In this document: positions 48,801-59,774 of the stretch, piece after piece
Numbering within the stretch: position 1 is the stretch's first letter
Layout of the letters: every line of letters begins with the position of its first letter
Assembly (NCBI GenBank): GCA_001599595.1
Contig: BCHH01000003.1
Coordinates: 1,598,477 to 1,662,476 of the forward strand
Length of the DNA stretch: 64,000 nucleotides
DNA from: Beverwykella pulmonaria
Lineage: Eukaryota > Ascomycota > Dothideomycetes > Pleosporales > Melanommataceae
Reading direction: 5' to 3'
Position numbers and translations under genes: made by a program
Notes under the pieces: model-generated
Seen by the model: only the letters and a program-made list of their open reading frames with translations
What the model was told of the DNA's origin: nothing
Databases searched by the model: none

Positions 48801-51506
48801 AGGGACGGGAAATGGAGAGTGAATTTACAAAGGTATGAGAAAGCCCGAGAAAATAAAGCCCCTTAGGTAGAAGACGCAGGCATGCCTTATAAACGCGCCC
48901 TCTCCAGTCCACATCTGGTCACATCATTGCAGTCAGGCGCTCGGCGTACAAATTTAGAAGACGCCGATCTGTTTCGAGCACCAAGATACGCACAAAAAAG
49001 CTTCAAGATATGCCCCAGTGTTATGTTCCGCCCATTGGTGGAGAGTATGTGCCGGCAAAGTGGGTGGATGAGGCTATCAGATACATCTCGAGGAACCGCT
49101 TGTGCAGTCAGAAATTAGGAGCAGCGAGGACTATCCGCGTGTGGTGTCCGATGCAGATGCAAATGCAGATCTCTAATGCTTGACACATTTGGCTTTGAAG
49201 TTGGGATCTGATGAGATCCGTCATCGCCTCTGTCAAGCTCTCACCTCAATTTTTGAAGATATACTTTTTGGCAGTAGCATCCAAGCCACACCGAGCCTCT
49301 ACAGAAGTAACTAACTAACTAAATAAATAAATAAAACTGCTACAGCTGTGGTGGAAGGCGTCGCGAATCGTGATGATTCTCAGAATTTACGCGCTTGTGG
49401 CTCCGGCGCTAAAGTCCACATGGCGTACTAGTAGTGCCAATGCTGTGCGAACTACCCTTTACTCTAACTATGGACACTCTCTTTCGGTCCCGTACAATAA
49501 CGCAAAACCATGGTGCCGGAGTTGCATACACCCACGTACGTCTTGCTTCCACAGCACGAGGCATTGCCGTGCATGAATTCCGGCCCTGAATGTACCTTCA
49601 ACCACTCGTCCACAATAAGGGTCCTACACGAGCGAGCAAAGGGTACCGCAAGAACTTCGGAGGTCCCATCTATCACCACTATTTCTTTAGTGTCTCTTGA
49701 TATTCCAGGCTGGCTCTCTCTACTTCCTCGTGAGTGGGCCTTCGCTTTAACTCAAAGCCTCACAGGCGTCAGGTCAGGCGTGGCAATTGTAGATCATGGA
49801 GGATCCACCGTGTCACTAAGCTCAAGCCACCAAGCTCGGAGTCACAATGAAATCCGTCTCCGCATGTTCGGCTCAGGATCCTTGATATAACGATTTCTTC
49901 GAGCTTTTGATATGAAATGTATCGAGCTTTGTAGGGATATCACAGAACTCTGATGCTACCAGCCATTGGATCGTACACCTGAGATTGTACACTCTATAAA
50001 CGACATAAAGGCTGCAGCAGGCAAGCAATTCAGAACGCAGGATGACGGAAGCCGTGCAACGCCCTCCTTGGGTGTTACGGATACTAGGCGCCACGACCCA
50101 CTGGATGCGCAAAGTTCAAACGGACAATCAATGGTTGGCGAAATACTCACAGCCACCTTTCCCATCTATTGTGCACGCTATATGAACTCCCAACACTTCC
50201 AAACTTCGAATCACCTCGAATCACGTCTATGACGCCAAGATAGGTCTCGAATGCCAAGGGTCTTAGTTCCCAGGGAACGCGATTGCTGCAAGTTCGGAGA
50301 ATTAAGCGTCCCCTAAAATAGAATCGCGAACCACATCATCGGCCAGTGAATTGCTCGAGCAGGCAGTGCATTTCGTTAATCAAACATTGTAGTTGCTTAA
50401 TAATGCGAAAAGTGCGTATTTTATTTTTGTTGCTTGCGGGACTTCAGAATGCCGAAACAAGTAATGGATACATAGAGTTGCTATGTGCACAGTGTTTTTG
50501 TGCAAGGTACAAGTTCTTACGTTGGAGAAGTGGGCATGTACAGCTTCAGCAATACGGAAGACTTAAATGTTGTCGACCAAGCTCTATTTAAAACGCTTAC
50601 AAGATGAAGTAAGGGCCCACGCGCGCCGAGCGCTTCGGAAAGAGGAGAGACGAAAGTGGCACCCGCGAGTGTCACATACGTATATCTACCTTGATACAAG
50701 GAAATCCGGATTACAGAACCGTGGATCTGTCCATGCAGTGTGACATACCGATGTGCGACATGATCGGATTCCCACTTCGATGTCATGCATACCCGGCTCG
50801 GCACATACTACTCGAAACTACTTCCTAGAGGAAACGTCAGTGGCCGTGTAGAGAAAATCATGGTTCACTTTTTGCCTCGCGTCCTGTCAAAAGGTTCAGT
50901 GCCGACTTCGCGTCCTGGGAAACTCAGGTTGATGAAGGAAGCGCTTGAGAGGGCGCGTATCGTCATCATTTTTGCACAACAGAATCGATCATGCCCTGGT
51001 TGGTATAAGAGATGACCAGCGCCTGCGAACACACTGATATGAGCATCATGTGAACTCCTCAATTCCTTCTTTTGTTTCCGAGCGCGTGAGAATACAGAAG
51101 AAGACGAAAGATTAGTATATATCAGTAAAGAAGATTATTGAAGAGAGTAGTATCTGGAGATACGAGCTGGGATCATATTACCCAAGTGGAGTCTACAGGC
51201 CAGATAGAATAATGACTGAGGATTTACAATTCGAGCCTATTCCCGCTTTCTTGCATACTTGATAGCCCTGGTAAAGCTAGCACTACGCCACATGCACACA
51301 ATCAAATACATACATATCTGTAGGTTTTCTGAGACGAATTGGTTGGCAAATGAACGAAGAGGAGCATAAGGAGGATTTCTCATTGGGTTGCAATCGGAAA
51401 GTTTCGTATGGGCATCGACCAACTCTTCTACATATAAAACCTCGCCACATGGCCGTTATATTTAGAAACTCGCTCATGGTGGTCGTGACCCAACTCTCCT
51501 TCCCCA
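48801..51506. other. Spacer between multicopper oxidase and VPS23 genes
   Basis: The left end is the oxidase promoter. A TAAC/TAAA microsatellite lies at about 49308-49334. A 62-codon frame at 50403-50591 (+) begins with a signal-like MRKVRILFLLLAGLQNAE and has five cysteines; it is too short and isolated to call. Other ORFs are unrecognised. The right end is the VPS23 3' flank. Confidence 0.4.
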
Positions 51507-53499
51507 TCACCGCATCTGAAACTCATCCAAGGCCATCCCCTTGGCAATCTTCTTAATAAGCGCCTTCTTCAAGAACTGTTCGCGGGCCAGACTCCTCGTT
51601 TGCTATCCACACATTAGCCTCTGACAAATCAAAGCCATAACCAACCACCATCCCTAGAAAAGAAAAAGAGGAACGTACCTTGACGAAAACATCCGCACTC
51701 ACCCTCCCCCTATCCAGCGCCCTTCCAAGCACGAACAGCGCATCCGCAATCCCCCTCTCCTCGGCCGCAAGCCCATACAACTGCCCGCCCACCACTGTTG
51801 GCGCAACAAGTACATCATCCACATCCGGCGCCTTCCTCCGTCTCGCATCTTCCATCACGCGATCCGCCTCAAGCATCGCATCCCTTAGGATGACTTCATT
51901 ACTCGCGAGCGCAGCGTCCAACTGTTGTATCTGTTCTAGTTCTTCTTGGAGGCGGGAATAGGCGGTTTGGAGCGCGGATTGTTGGGCGCGCAAGGGTGTG
52001 ATGGCGGATAGGTTTGAGGAGACGGTTTGCCGGATTTGCGAGGTGAGGGTTTGGCTGAGGGCGCGGAGCAGTGCGTCTTTCTCTGGGTTGGGTGGGACTG
52101 GGGGCACGGGGAGGGGTGCTTGTGTATTGGTCTGTGATGGTATCGTCACTTCGAGGGAGTCGTCTAATAAATTTATCGGGGCTTGGGGGGGTGGAGGTGC
52201 TTGTTGTAATGGTGGCTGGGGTTGATATGGTTGGTGCGGTTGTGGCGGGTAAGGGTGACGGTGTTGTTGATGCTGGTATGGTGGTTGACCTGGTGGAGGC
52301 GGTCGAGAGAAGTTTGGCTGAGGAGGCGGAGGAGGCGGGGGCTTTTGATATCGTGTTCCTCGCAGTTGGTCTTCGGGAGTTATTGGACTCACAGGACTGC
52401 CAACCTCGTATGATTTCTGCTGGTAGCTTTGTGCGCCCTGAGCGTGGACTTGGGGTCGCATCGGTTTCGATCTTGGTGTCGCGGGGCTCATGTCGTAACT
52501 CGTCTGCCGCGGAGGAGCATTTTGAGGTGGCTGTCCTTGGCCCTGCTGCTGCTGCTGTTGCCAATTGTTTGGCACGCCATAATTATTCCTCTGCTGTTGA
52601 TGGTACTGTGGCGGTTGAGGCTGCTGAGGAGGATGGGGTGGTAACGGCGGAGGCTGTTGGTATCTTCCCTGTTGCGATTGAGGACTCGGTCTGCCCTGTT
52701 CGTACGGCTTCGGCGGCTTCGGCGGTGGTATAGGCGCGTGTGAAGCTGGGCCTGGGGAGGCAGAAGCTGTGGATGGGCTTTGCATCGAGCGTCGCCACTC
52801 GGCGGGGGGTGGAGGAACGGGCGGCGGAGCTTGCTGCGCTGGCTGAGCGGGTCCATTCTGTTGCTGCCTCGATCGAACGGGAGGCTCCTTTGCAAAGACG
52901 GCTCGTAGCACAGCCAAAAAGTCAAATATGGTAGATTTCTAAAACCACACATCCGTCAGCGCATTGCCTATTTCCCAAGAAGCTGCGTCGCATGCTGAAC
53001 TCACATCCCAGTATTTTTCCCACTGCGCCAGGTACGGGTGGTATATCCTGCCATCTCCACTAACGTGCTGTCCCGGCCTCACTAGCATGTCCTGAGCGGG
53101 TGTGACATACACGATAGGTGGTTCTCGGGGGTAGGCGTGCGGTACCCATATTGCGAGGGGAAAGCCATATGTCGCGCCGCGAAACGATACGGGGAGGGTT
53201 CCGCTGATGAGGAGAAGTAGCGCAGAGGCTCCATTTTCGTATGCTGAAGTCGTGAGTATATAGGGAAGAGCTTGGGATCGCGGCGCTATGATCGCATACT
53301 GTAGACATCTGTTCGCGGGGAGAGCGAGGGATAGTTGGAGAGGGTCTCCACGGCGTCGTGGTATGTGCGATTGACATCAGCATACTCCTACGTTCGGTAG
53401 ATTAGCCAAAGAGTTCAGGATATGCGCTGCGCGTGGGGCAATTACACTGGGAAGAACGCTGTATAACCAGTTCAACACCTTCTCCGGAACGCCAGCCAT
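51507..53499 (-). CDS. VPS23: ESCRT-I subunit Vps23 (TSG101 homologue)
   Basis: A 578-residue protein that recognises ubiquitinated cargo on endosomes and starts ESCRT assembly for multivesicular-body sorting; in filamentous fungi it also serves the ambient-pH (Pal/Rim) pathway. Five exons: 53499-53446, 53387-53300, 53243-53005, 52938-51679 and 51602-51507. The UEV domain (1-148) starts PEKVLNWLYSVLPS and contains VNRTYHDAVETLSNYPSLSP, FPLAIWVPHAYPREPPIVYV and the RPGQHVSGDGRIYHPYL core, which lacks the E2 catalytic Cys as expected. A very Pro/Gln-rich linker (about 150-405), a coiled coil (about 411-492) and the C-terminal steadiness box (about 515-578; LAREQFLKKALIKKIAKGMA) follow. The last intron must be removed to reach the steadiness box; unspliced, the frame ends early in an unrelated tail. 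Confidence 0.95.
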
Positions 53500-53951
53500 G
53501 CTGCTACAGGTCGAGGTGCGGAGGGTTGCGCGGGGAAGCTTCACGCACGAGCGATGTTATCGACAAGGCATGTCAAGTAGCTTGGCGTTCAGGATCTTGG
53601 GAGCCGAAGCCGAATGCATCTGGGAGCCATATTGCGCTCCGATGTTGTGTTAGAAACGGTGAGAGCTATGTGCAAATGTTGTAGACCATAGCTGCACATC
53701 AGTGAGTGCTAGAAGGTATACACACAAGTTTGCTTTGACGCAGAATGATCATGTACAGTACAACCCTAATAGATATGTACATTTTCGCCGAATGCTATTC
53801 AGGCGTAAAGCAGTATTATATTATACAGCAAATAGTCGTGGTCGTCCCGTCATCAACGCCTCAGCGGGCGTAACGACCCCAAAAAAAACCTCCCCCCAAA
53901 CGTATGCGCCGTCGTAATGTACAGTTTCGTCTAGGTATCATGCCGGCGACC
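53500..53951. other. Spacer between VPS23 and NFS1 genes
   Basis: This contains the VPS23 promoter and the NFS1 3' UTR. An A-rich tract lies near 53880. No gene is seen. Confidence 0.4.
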
Positions 53952-55723
53952 TCAGTGCTGGCTCCACTCAATGGTATTCAAATCGACTCCTTCCTGCACC
54001 AGCTCCCACAGCGGACTAAGCTCCCTTAGGAATGTCACCCGCTCTTTGACGGCGTTAAGAACGTATTCAATCTCGGCTTCGGTGGTGAATCTACCAATGC
54101 CGAATCGGATACTACTATGTGCACTTTCGTCGCTGCTACCTAATGCCCTCAAGACGTAGCTGGGTTCCAAGGACGCCGAGGTGCAAGCACTGCCTGATGA
54201 CAGGGCGATATCTTTCAAAGCCATAAGGAGAGACTCGCCTTCAACGTAAGCAAAGGAGACGTTTACACAGCCAGGGTAATGGCGAGTTCGGTCGCCGTTT
54301 AATGTTGTGTGCTCGAGCGACAGAAGACCATCGAGAAGGTGGTTTGACAAAGCAGTGATCCGTTTGGAGTCATACTGTACAACATTAGCCATGTGTCCAG
54401 CCGCGTATTTGAGAAAACAAAAACGGTAGTCAAGTGCGAAACTCATATAGATGTGCCGATTTTCAACAATGCGCGTGAACGCTCTGAAAGCCATGCATGT
54501 ACAAAGCATATAATCACAGTGGTGCAATGGGAAAGAAGAACGAAGAAGTGGACTTACAGCCATGTCTTCTTTGCAGATCCGGGCCGCTTCGCCAAAACCG
54601 ATAGCGAGAGGTGGTGCCAGGGTACCGCTCCGTAGGCCTCGCTCTTGGCCTCCCCCGCTGATGAGGGGATCAAGTCTTACCCTTGGCCGCCTTCGAACGT
54701 AGCACGCTCCAATACCCTTTGGCCCATATATCTTGTGTCCGGATATAGACATCAGGTCCACGTTCATTTTGTTGACGTCGATGGGGATCTTGCCAACGGC
54801 CTGCGCAGCATCAGTGTGGAAGAAGACTTTCTTCGACCGACAGAGTCTTCCGATCTCTTCTACGGGCTGAACAACCCCAATTTCGTTGTTGACAGTCATG
54901 ATGCTGACTAGGCAAGTCTCGGGCCGTATCGCGGCCTCGAGCTGGGCCATATCGATGAGGCCGTTACTGTGGACCGGGAGATAGGTAACATGAAAGCCCT
55001 CATCTTGCAGATGGCGGCAGCTATCCAAGACGCACTTGTGCTCTGTCTGGCATGTGATGATGTGGTTCTTTTTGCCCGAGCGCTTGAAGAATCTCGCCAC
55101 GCCCTTGACGCTCATGTTATTGCTCTCGGTGGCACCGCTGGTGAAGATGATTTCCTTAGGGTCAGCACCAATTAGATCGGCAATGTGTGCTCGAGCTTGT
55201 TCTACTGCTTTATCGGTCTCCCAGCCGTAAGCGTGTGTTCTTGAATGAGGGTTGCCGTAGAGGCCGGTCATAAAGGGCAGCATGGCATCTACTACGCGCG
55301 GGTCCATGGGCGTCGTTGCCTGCATGTCTAGATAGATGGGCCGCGTGCCTTCGTCCATGATGGTGGCCTGCTTCAGCAGTCCTACTTTTGCATCAGAGCG
55401 GCCCGAACAGCAGAAAAAGAGAGAGAGATTGGTTGCAGCATACCAGCAGTAGGACTCATCATCACGTCGGCGCTCATGCCTGTCGTGGGCATGCTCGCGT
55501 CTTGCGGGCGCGTGCCTGTCTCATTGAGAAATGCCTTCTGGTCTGCTTTGATGGCAGTCTCGACACTGACGGTGGCGCTGGCCGGCTTCGTCTCCGACAC
55601 ATAGGTCCGGCGTACGCCTGGGGTGGCGATGCACGGAGAGACCCGAGAGAAGGCAGACGACGGATAGCGACGAGAGGCTATGCGGAGGGCCTGCCTCGCG
55701 ATGGTGGGCGCAATGGTAGACAT
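53952..55723 (-). CDS. NFS1: Mitochondrial cysteine desulfurase
   Basis: A 509-residue PLP enzyme that takes sulfur from cysteine to supply iron-sulfur cluster assembly on Isu in mitochondria (with Isd11) and tRNA thiolation. Three exons: 55723-55444, 55384-54558 and 54374-53952. The N-terminus from [19 protein letters not shown] is a basic amphipathic mitochondrial presequence. The fold begins at [12 protein letters not shown]. Signatures: TEHKCVL (PLP-stacking His), Lys311 in [10 protein letters not shown] forming the Schiff base and Cys433 in [21 protein letters not shown] as the persulfide carrier. Intron 2 (54557-54375, 183 nt) is a multiple of three and has no stop, so an unspliced transcript would insert 61 residues. 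Splice signals and family alignment (EDMA joined to YDSKRI) argue that it is removed. An upstream in-frame Met is possible. The gene is head-to-head with RVS167. Confidence 0.97.
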
Positions 55724-56386
55724 GGCGAAGGGGAGGGTGGAGGAGATGGGGAGCAGAGGTTTGCCCTCGAGCTTTAAGCTGCGAATCTGCTTTCCTAAGC
55801 GAGCCGAGGGGTCGTGGCCGCTACGCCGCATTGGGCGCATGGTCTGCAACATGGCATTCTGGGGGATATTTTGTATTTCGGTGGATAGAGTCAGGCATTG
55901 CAGAAGTATATTGCGGCCCTTTGGCTCACTTGCCAGTATTGCTGTAGCACAGTAGGTGGCAGTTTGTTGTCCAGCTATGGGTGTGCAGCTGCCCGTTCTC
56001 TGGTAGCAGCCTTCACAGCTCCATCGCGCTGCGACTTGCTGCCCTCGGACACAGGAACTCTCTCTGAACATACAGAAGCACAGTGCGAAGATACATCAGC
56101 ACATGGCCTCTTCCCTGAATTGCAGACGAGCGCGCCTGCAAATGGCTCTGCGGAGCCGCTATTCCCAAAACAACAAGCGGCTGGGCTGCTGAGCCACTGG
56201 TGGCAGTCGTCATTCGTCATAGGCGGGTGCCGTGACAGACATCAAAGAGCCGGAGCCACGCCGCCAGTCGCAAGCAAAACCCGACCACGTCTCTCTCCAC
56301 CGTCTGCCTGTCTTCACGCACTGCTGCCGACCTTGTGTACCTCTACCGCACCTCCAGTTTGAGACAGACCGCCACAGCGCCGACCA
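55724..56386. promoter_or_regulatory. Shared divergent promoter of NFS1 and RVS167
   Basis: The 663 bp separating the two start codons must hold both promoters. The NFS1 frame stays open upstream to 56071 with several in-frame Met codons, so part of this may be 5' UTR or an extended presequence. No TATA box stands out. Confidence 0.5.
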
Positions 56387-57973
56387 ATGAGTTGGAAGGG
56401 CATAACCAAGAGCGTCACTCGCGTATGGACCTCCCCGCTCCCTCTGATGCTCGCCGCAATGACGCAGCAGGATCGGGCTAACCGAAGTCTCGCAGACGCC
56501 GCAAATCTTCAAGCAAAAGTTCAACCTCGTATGCCTCCCCGCGAGACAATCCCACACGCTCCTGGCCTTCGCGCCGGCTTCCGGCGCATCCTTGAGCTCT
56601 GAGCTGATGTGGCGCACAGGGCGAAATCACAAAGGACCCAATCTACACAGATGCCGAGAGACGCTTTGAGGAGCTGGAGAAGGAAACGAAGAGGCTCCAC
56701 GATGAATCGAAGAAGTGTGTCACTCGGGCCCGTTTTGTCGCGACCGGCTAACAACTCGCAGATACTTCGACGCCATAAACAGTTCGTACTGGGTGCGCCA
56801 GCCTTCCCAAGTCACTTGCTAACACGCCCGCTTCTAGGCATGCTCACGCATCAAATCGAGTTCTCCAAAGCCATTGCCCAAATCTACAAGCCCATATCCG
56901 GACGAATGTCGGATCCCGACTCGTATATTCAGGAGGGCAATGCCGAAGGCATACGAGCATGCGACGAATACGAGGGCATTGTCAAAGAGCTCCAGGAAAC
57001 GCTGAAGCCAGAGCTGGAGATGATAGAATCCCGGGTCATCCGGCCTGCGGACGAGCTCATGGAGATTATCAAGGCGGTGCGAAAGATGGCTCTCAAGCGA
57101 GACCACAAGCAACTCGATTACGACCGCCATCGCGCCACCCTCAAGAAGCTGCAAGACAAGAAGGAGAAGACGCTGAAGGACGAGAAGGCTATGTACCGCG
57201 CCGAAACCGATGTCGAGCAGGCGACCCAGGACTTTAACTACTTCAACGATCTTCTCAAAGACGAGCTGCCCAAGCTCTTCAGGCTGGAGCGCGAGTTTAT
57301 CAAGCCGCTCTTCCAGTCCTTCTACTACATGCAGTTGAATGTCTTCTACACATTGCACGAGCGCATGCAGAATATCGACATTGGCTACTTCGACCTTACG
57401 CTAGACATCGAAGCCGCCTACGAGAAAAAGCGAGGAGACGTGCAAGCCCAGGTAGAAGCCATCTCCATCACCAAGTACAAGACCACAGGCGGTCGTAAGC
57501 CCGGGCTATCCAAATATGGATCCAAGGCTCTCGAAGCCAAGTCAGAGGCTTCTTCAAGTCGAAGACAAACGTTGACCGAAGCCGGCGAAGAGACCCCCCC
57601 GCCACCCTACAGTCCCGGTCCAGCGAACCCTCTATCTCCGCCGTTATCGGCAACTTCGTGGGGCTCTGCAGCCAAGTCGAAAGGCGCGGCACCACCGCCG
57701 CCGAAACCGAAACCTTCTCGGTTGAGCGGCGTGCCCGCGGCAGAAACCGTCACGGCCTTGTACGATTACGAAGCGCAAGCCGAGGGTGATCTCAGCTTCC
57801 TCGCCGGTGATGTGATTGAGATTGTCTCGCGCACGCAGAACGATAATGAGTGGTGGGTCGGCAAGGTCAGAGGGAAACAGGGGCAGTTTCCAGGTTCGTC
57901 TCTTTCCCACTCCGTGTAAAACTTGGTGTAACTGACAGTGAGCGTTCCAGGCAACTACGTCAAGCTAGGTTGA
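56387..57973 (+). CDS. RVS167: BAR-SH3 amphiphysin-like protein Rvs167
   Basis: A 420-residue membrane-curving protein that acts with an Rvs161-type partner at endocytic sites, linking vesicle scission to actin. Six exons: 56387-56422, 56496-56528, 56620-56714, 56762-56781 (20 nt), 56838-57893 and 57951-57973. The first four are small, as is common in this gene. The start [10 protein letters not shown] is the family's standard N-terminus. The BAR domain (1 to about 240) contains [60 protein letters not shown] and [17 protein letters not shown] Pro/Ser-rich linker with [11 protein letters not shown] precedes the SH3 domain (about 360-420; [37 protein letters not shown]), completed by the last 23-nt exon. 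Without that splice the SH3 would lose its final strand. Confidence 0.96.
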
Positions 57974-58648
57974 TGAAATCGGTGCAGTGAAGAGACAGTA
58001 CAGGTTAGAGGCGGGATTTGATCCATTGTTCTAGAATAAGAATAATCATGCATCAGATATCGATTTTGTTTTTCTTGCTCTTAATTGCTACGGTTCAGCG
58101 AATGGAGGCCGGTCTGGTTAAAGATTTTTTTCTTTGTTTTAGGACTTTGATTTGCTGCTCTGTTCAAGTGGGCTTATATTGAAGATTCAGAATGATTCTA
58201 TTGCATAATTAGCGTCCCACAAGTGGGAGTGCTTTTAGCATCCTTGCTGAATTGCTCATATGGGTCTTGATAGATAAGAGAACTTTGGAAGAGGTTGAAG
58301 AGTTATGGGAATCACCAACATGCACAGAGAGTCCTCTTTGTCGTTCAGACCTTGGCCACGACTTCAGCCACAGATTGCATCCCCGCTCGCCTACACGCTC
58401 GCAGCGGCAGGATTTACGCTTAATTCTTAGCGTGCAAATAGAACCCCGCCCCGCATGATGCTGGTCGAGCTTTAGTCAAGAGCTTTGCCTCCATCGAACA
58501 GCTAGCAATCTCTTTATTCCACCATCTGCATCCTCACCCCTTCCATCACTACATATCTCTCCGGTCATTTCACTTGGTTACATCAAGCAAAGCAAAGCAT
58601 CTCTTAACTCGCGTGTTCCTATCCAATGGCAAGATAGTAAACGCACCA
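57974..58648. other. Spacer between RVS167 and the DsbA-like gene
   Basis: This is the RVS167 3' UTR and the promoter of the next gene in the same orientation. No ORF of interest is seen. The right half is pyrimidine-rich. Confidence 0.4.
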
Positions 58649-59388
58649 ATGCCGTACGAATCAACGATAACATTCACCTTCGATGTGATCTGTCCTTGGT
58701 ACCTCCCTTCCCGCTTCCCCTCCTCCCCTTCTCCCCTCCCAGCCTAACTTTTTCCAGGACCTACCTCGCCTACCTCCGCCTCATCCGTGCCCTCACACAC
58801 TTCCGCACTCTCCCCGCCGCTCAAAAGGTCACCTTTACGGTTCATCTTGCTCCTTATCAACTATATCCCAAGGCGAATAAAGAAGGAGTGGATAAATACG
58901 CCTGGTACCTTGAGGAAAAATACAACGGCGATGCGGGGAAAATGCAGTTATACACTGCGTACATGGGCGAGCTGGGACAGACAGAGGGCGTGGAATTCGA
59001 CTTCCACGGCACGGTGGCGAACTCATTCGATGCGCTAAGAGTCTTGATGTACGTGCAGGACCAGCGTGGCCCAGCTACGGCTCGAGAGGTGCTCGAGAGT
59101 CTTTACACACAGTACTTCACGCAACAAGCACATCCCTCGTCCGCGTCCACTCTTAAAATGGCATGTCGGGCCGCGGGGCTAGAGGAGGGAGAGGTAGATC
59201 AGCTGGTGGGAGATGAGGAGGTGGGGCGGAGGGAGGTGCAGAGCGCAATCCAAGAGGCGAGGGGGAACGGCGTGGATAGTGTACCGTGGGTTGTGTTGGA
59301 GGGACGGAAGCGGGATTTTACGTGTGTGGGGGCTAAGGAGGTAGGGGAATATGTCAAGGTGTTGGAGAGTGTGGCGCGCGAGTGTTGA
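58649..59388 (+). CDS. DsbA/FrnE-like thioredoxin-fold oxidoreductase
   Basis: A 226-residue protein in two exons (58649-58698 and 58758-59388), joined across a 59-nt intron that splits a Trp codon. The spliced N-terminus, MPYESTITFTFDVICPWTYL, is the first beta strand and active-site region of the DSBA-like thioredoxin superfamily (FrnE subgroup). The usual CPWC is here CPWT, so only one active-site Cys remains, as in many fungal FrnE-like proteins and kappa-class glutathione transferases. The helical insert includes GVEFDFHGTVANSFDALRVL, and a conserved VDSVPWVVLEGRK cis-proline loop lies near the C-terminus. Without the splice the frame begins in a hydrophobic intron-derived leader. It is probably a soluble cytosolic protein with a thiol-transfer or GST-like role, substrate unknown. 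The 3' end faces the esterase gene. Confidence 0.9.
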
Positions 59389-59774
59389 GATGGTGAGATG
59401 CGGTAATGTAGTAACTACAGTAGGCATCTGTGGGAGAAGAGAGGATGCCGAGATTCATGTGGCTGATTACTCATGTACATTCACGAAAGAGTCCAACATT
59501 GAATTGAACTGTGTAAACATTGTTTTTTTAAGAATCAAGGGGGGGTATCTCCAATCCTGCATCCACATATGCGTCATCATCTAACCATCACTGCCTATGT
59601 ACAAGCTCTCCACTAACCAGCCGAGCCGATCCAACCAATCCAGTCAAGAACAGACTCATCACCGTAGCCCAAAATGAACACTCCCCATTTTCCAAACCCA
59701 GTTCCGTTGCCTTTCAAAATCCCTCGACGCCCAAAATCTCCTCATTAACGGCTCCAACTCTTTGAGCCCCTCGC
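59389..59774. other. Short spacer between converging genes
   Basis: This holds the 3' UTRs of the DsbA-like and esterase genes. No gene is seen. Confidence 0.5.

Noticed and set aside
52071..52733. 220-codon plus-strand ORF
   Set aside because: It is antisense to the Pro/Gln-rich linker of VPS23, whose codons lack stops on the opposite strand.
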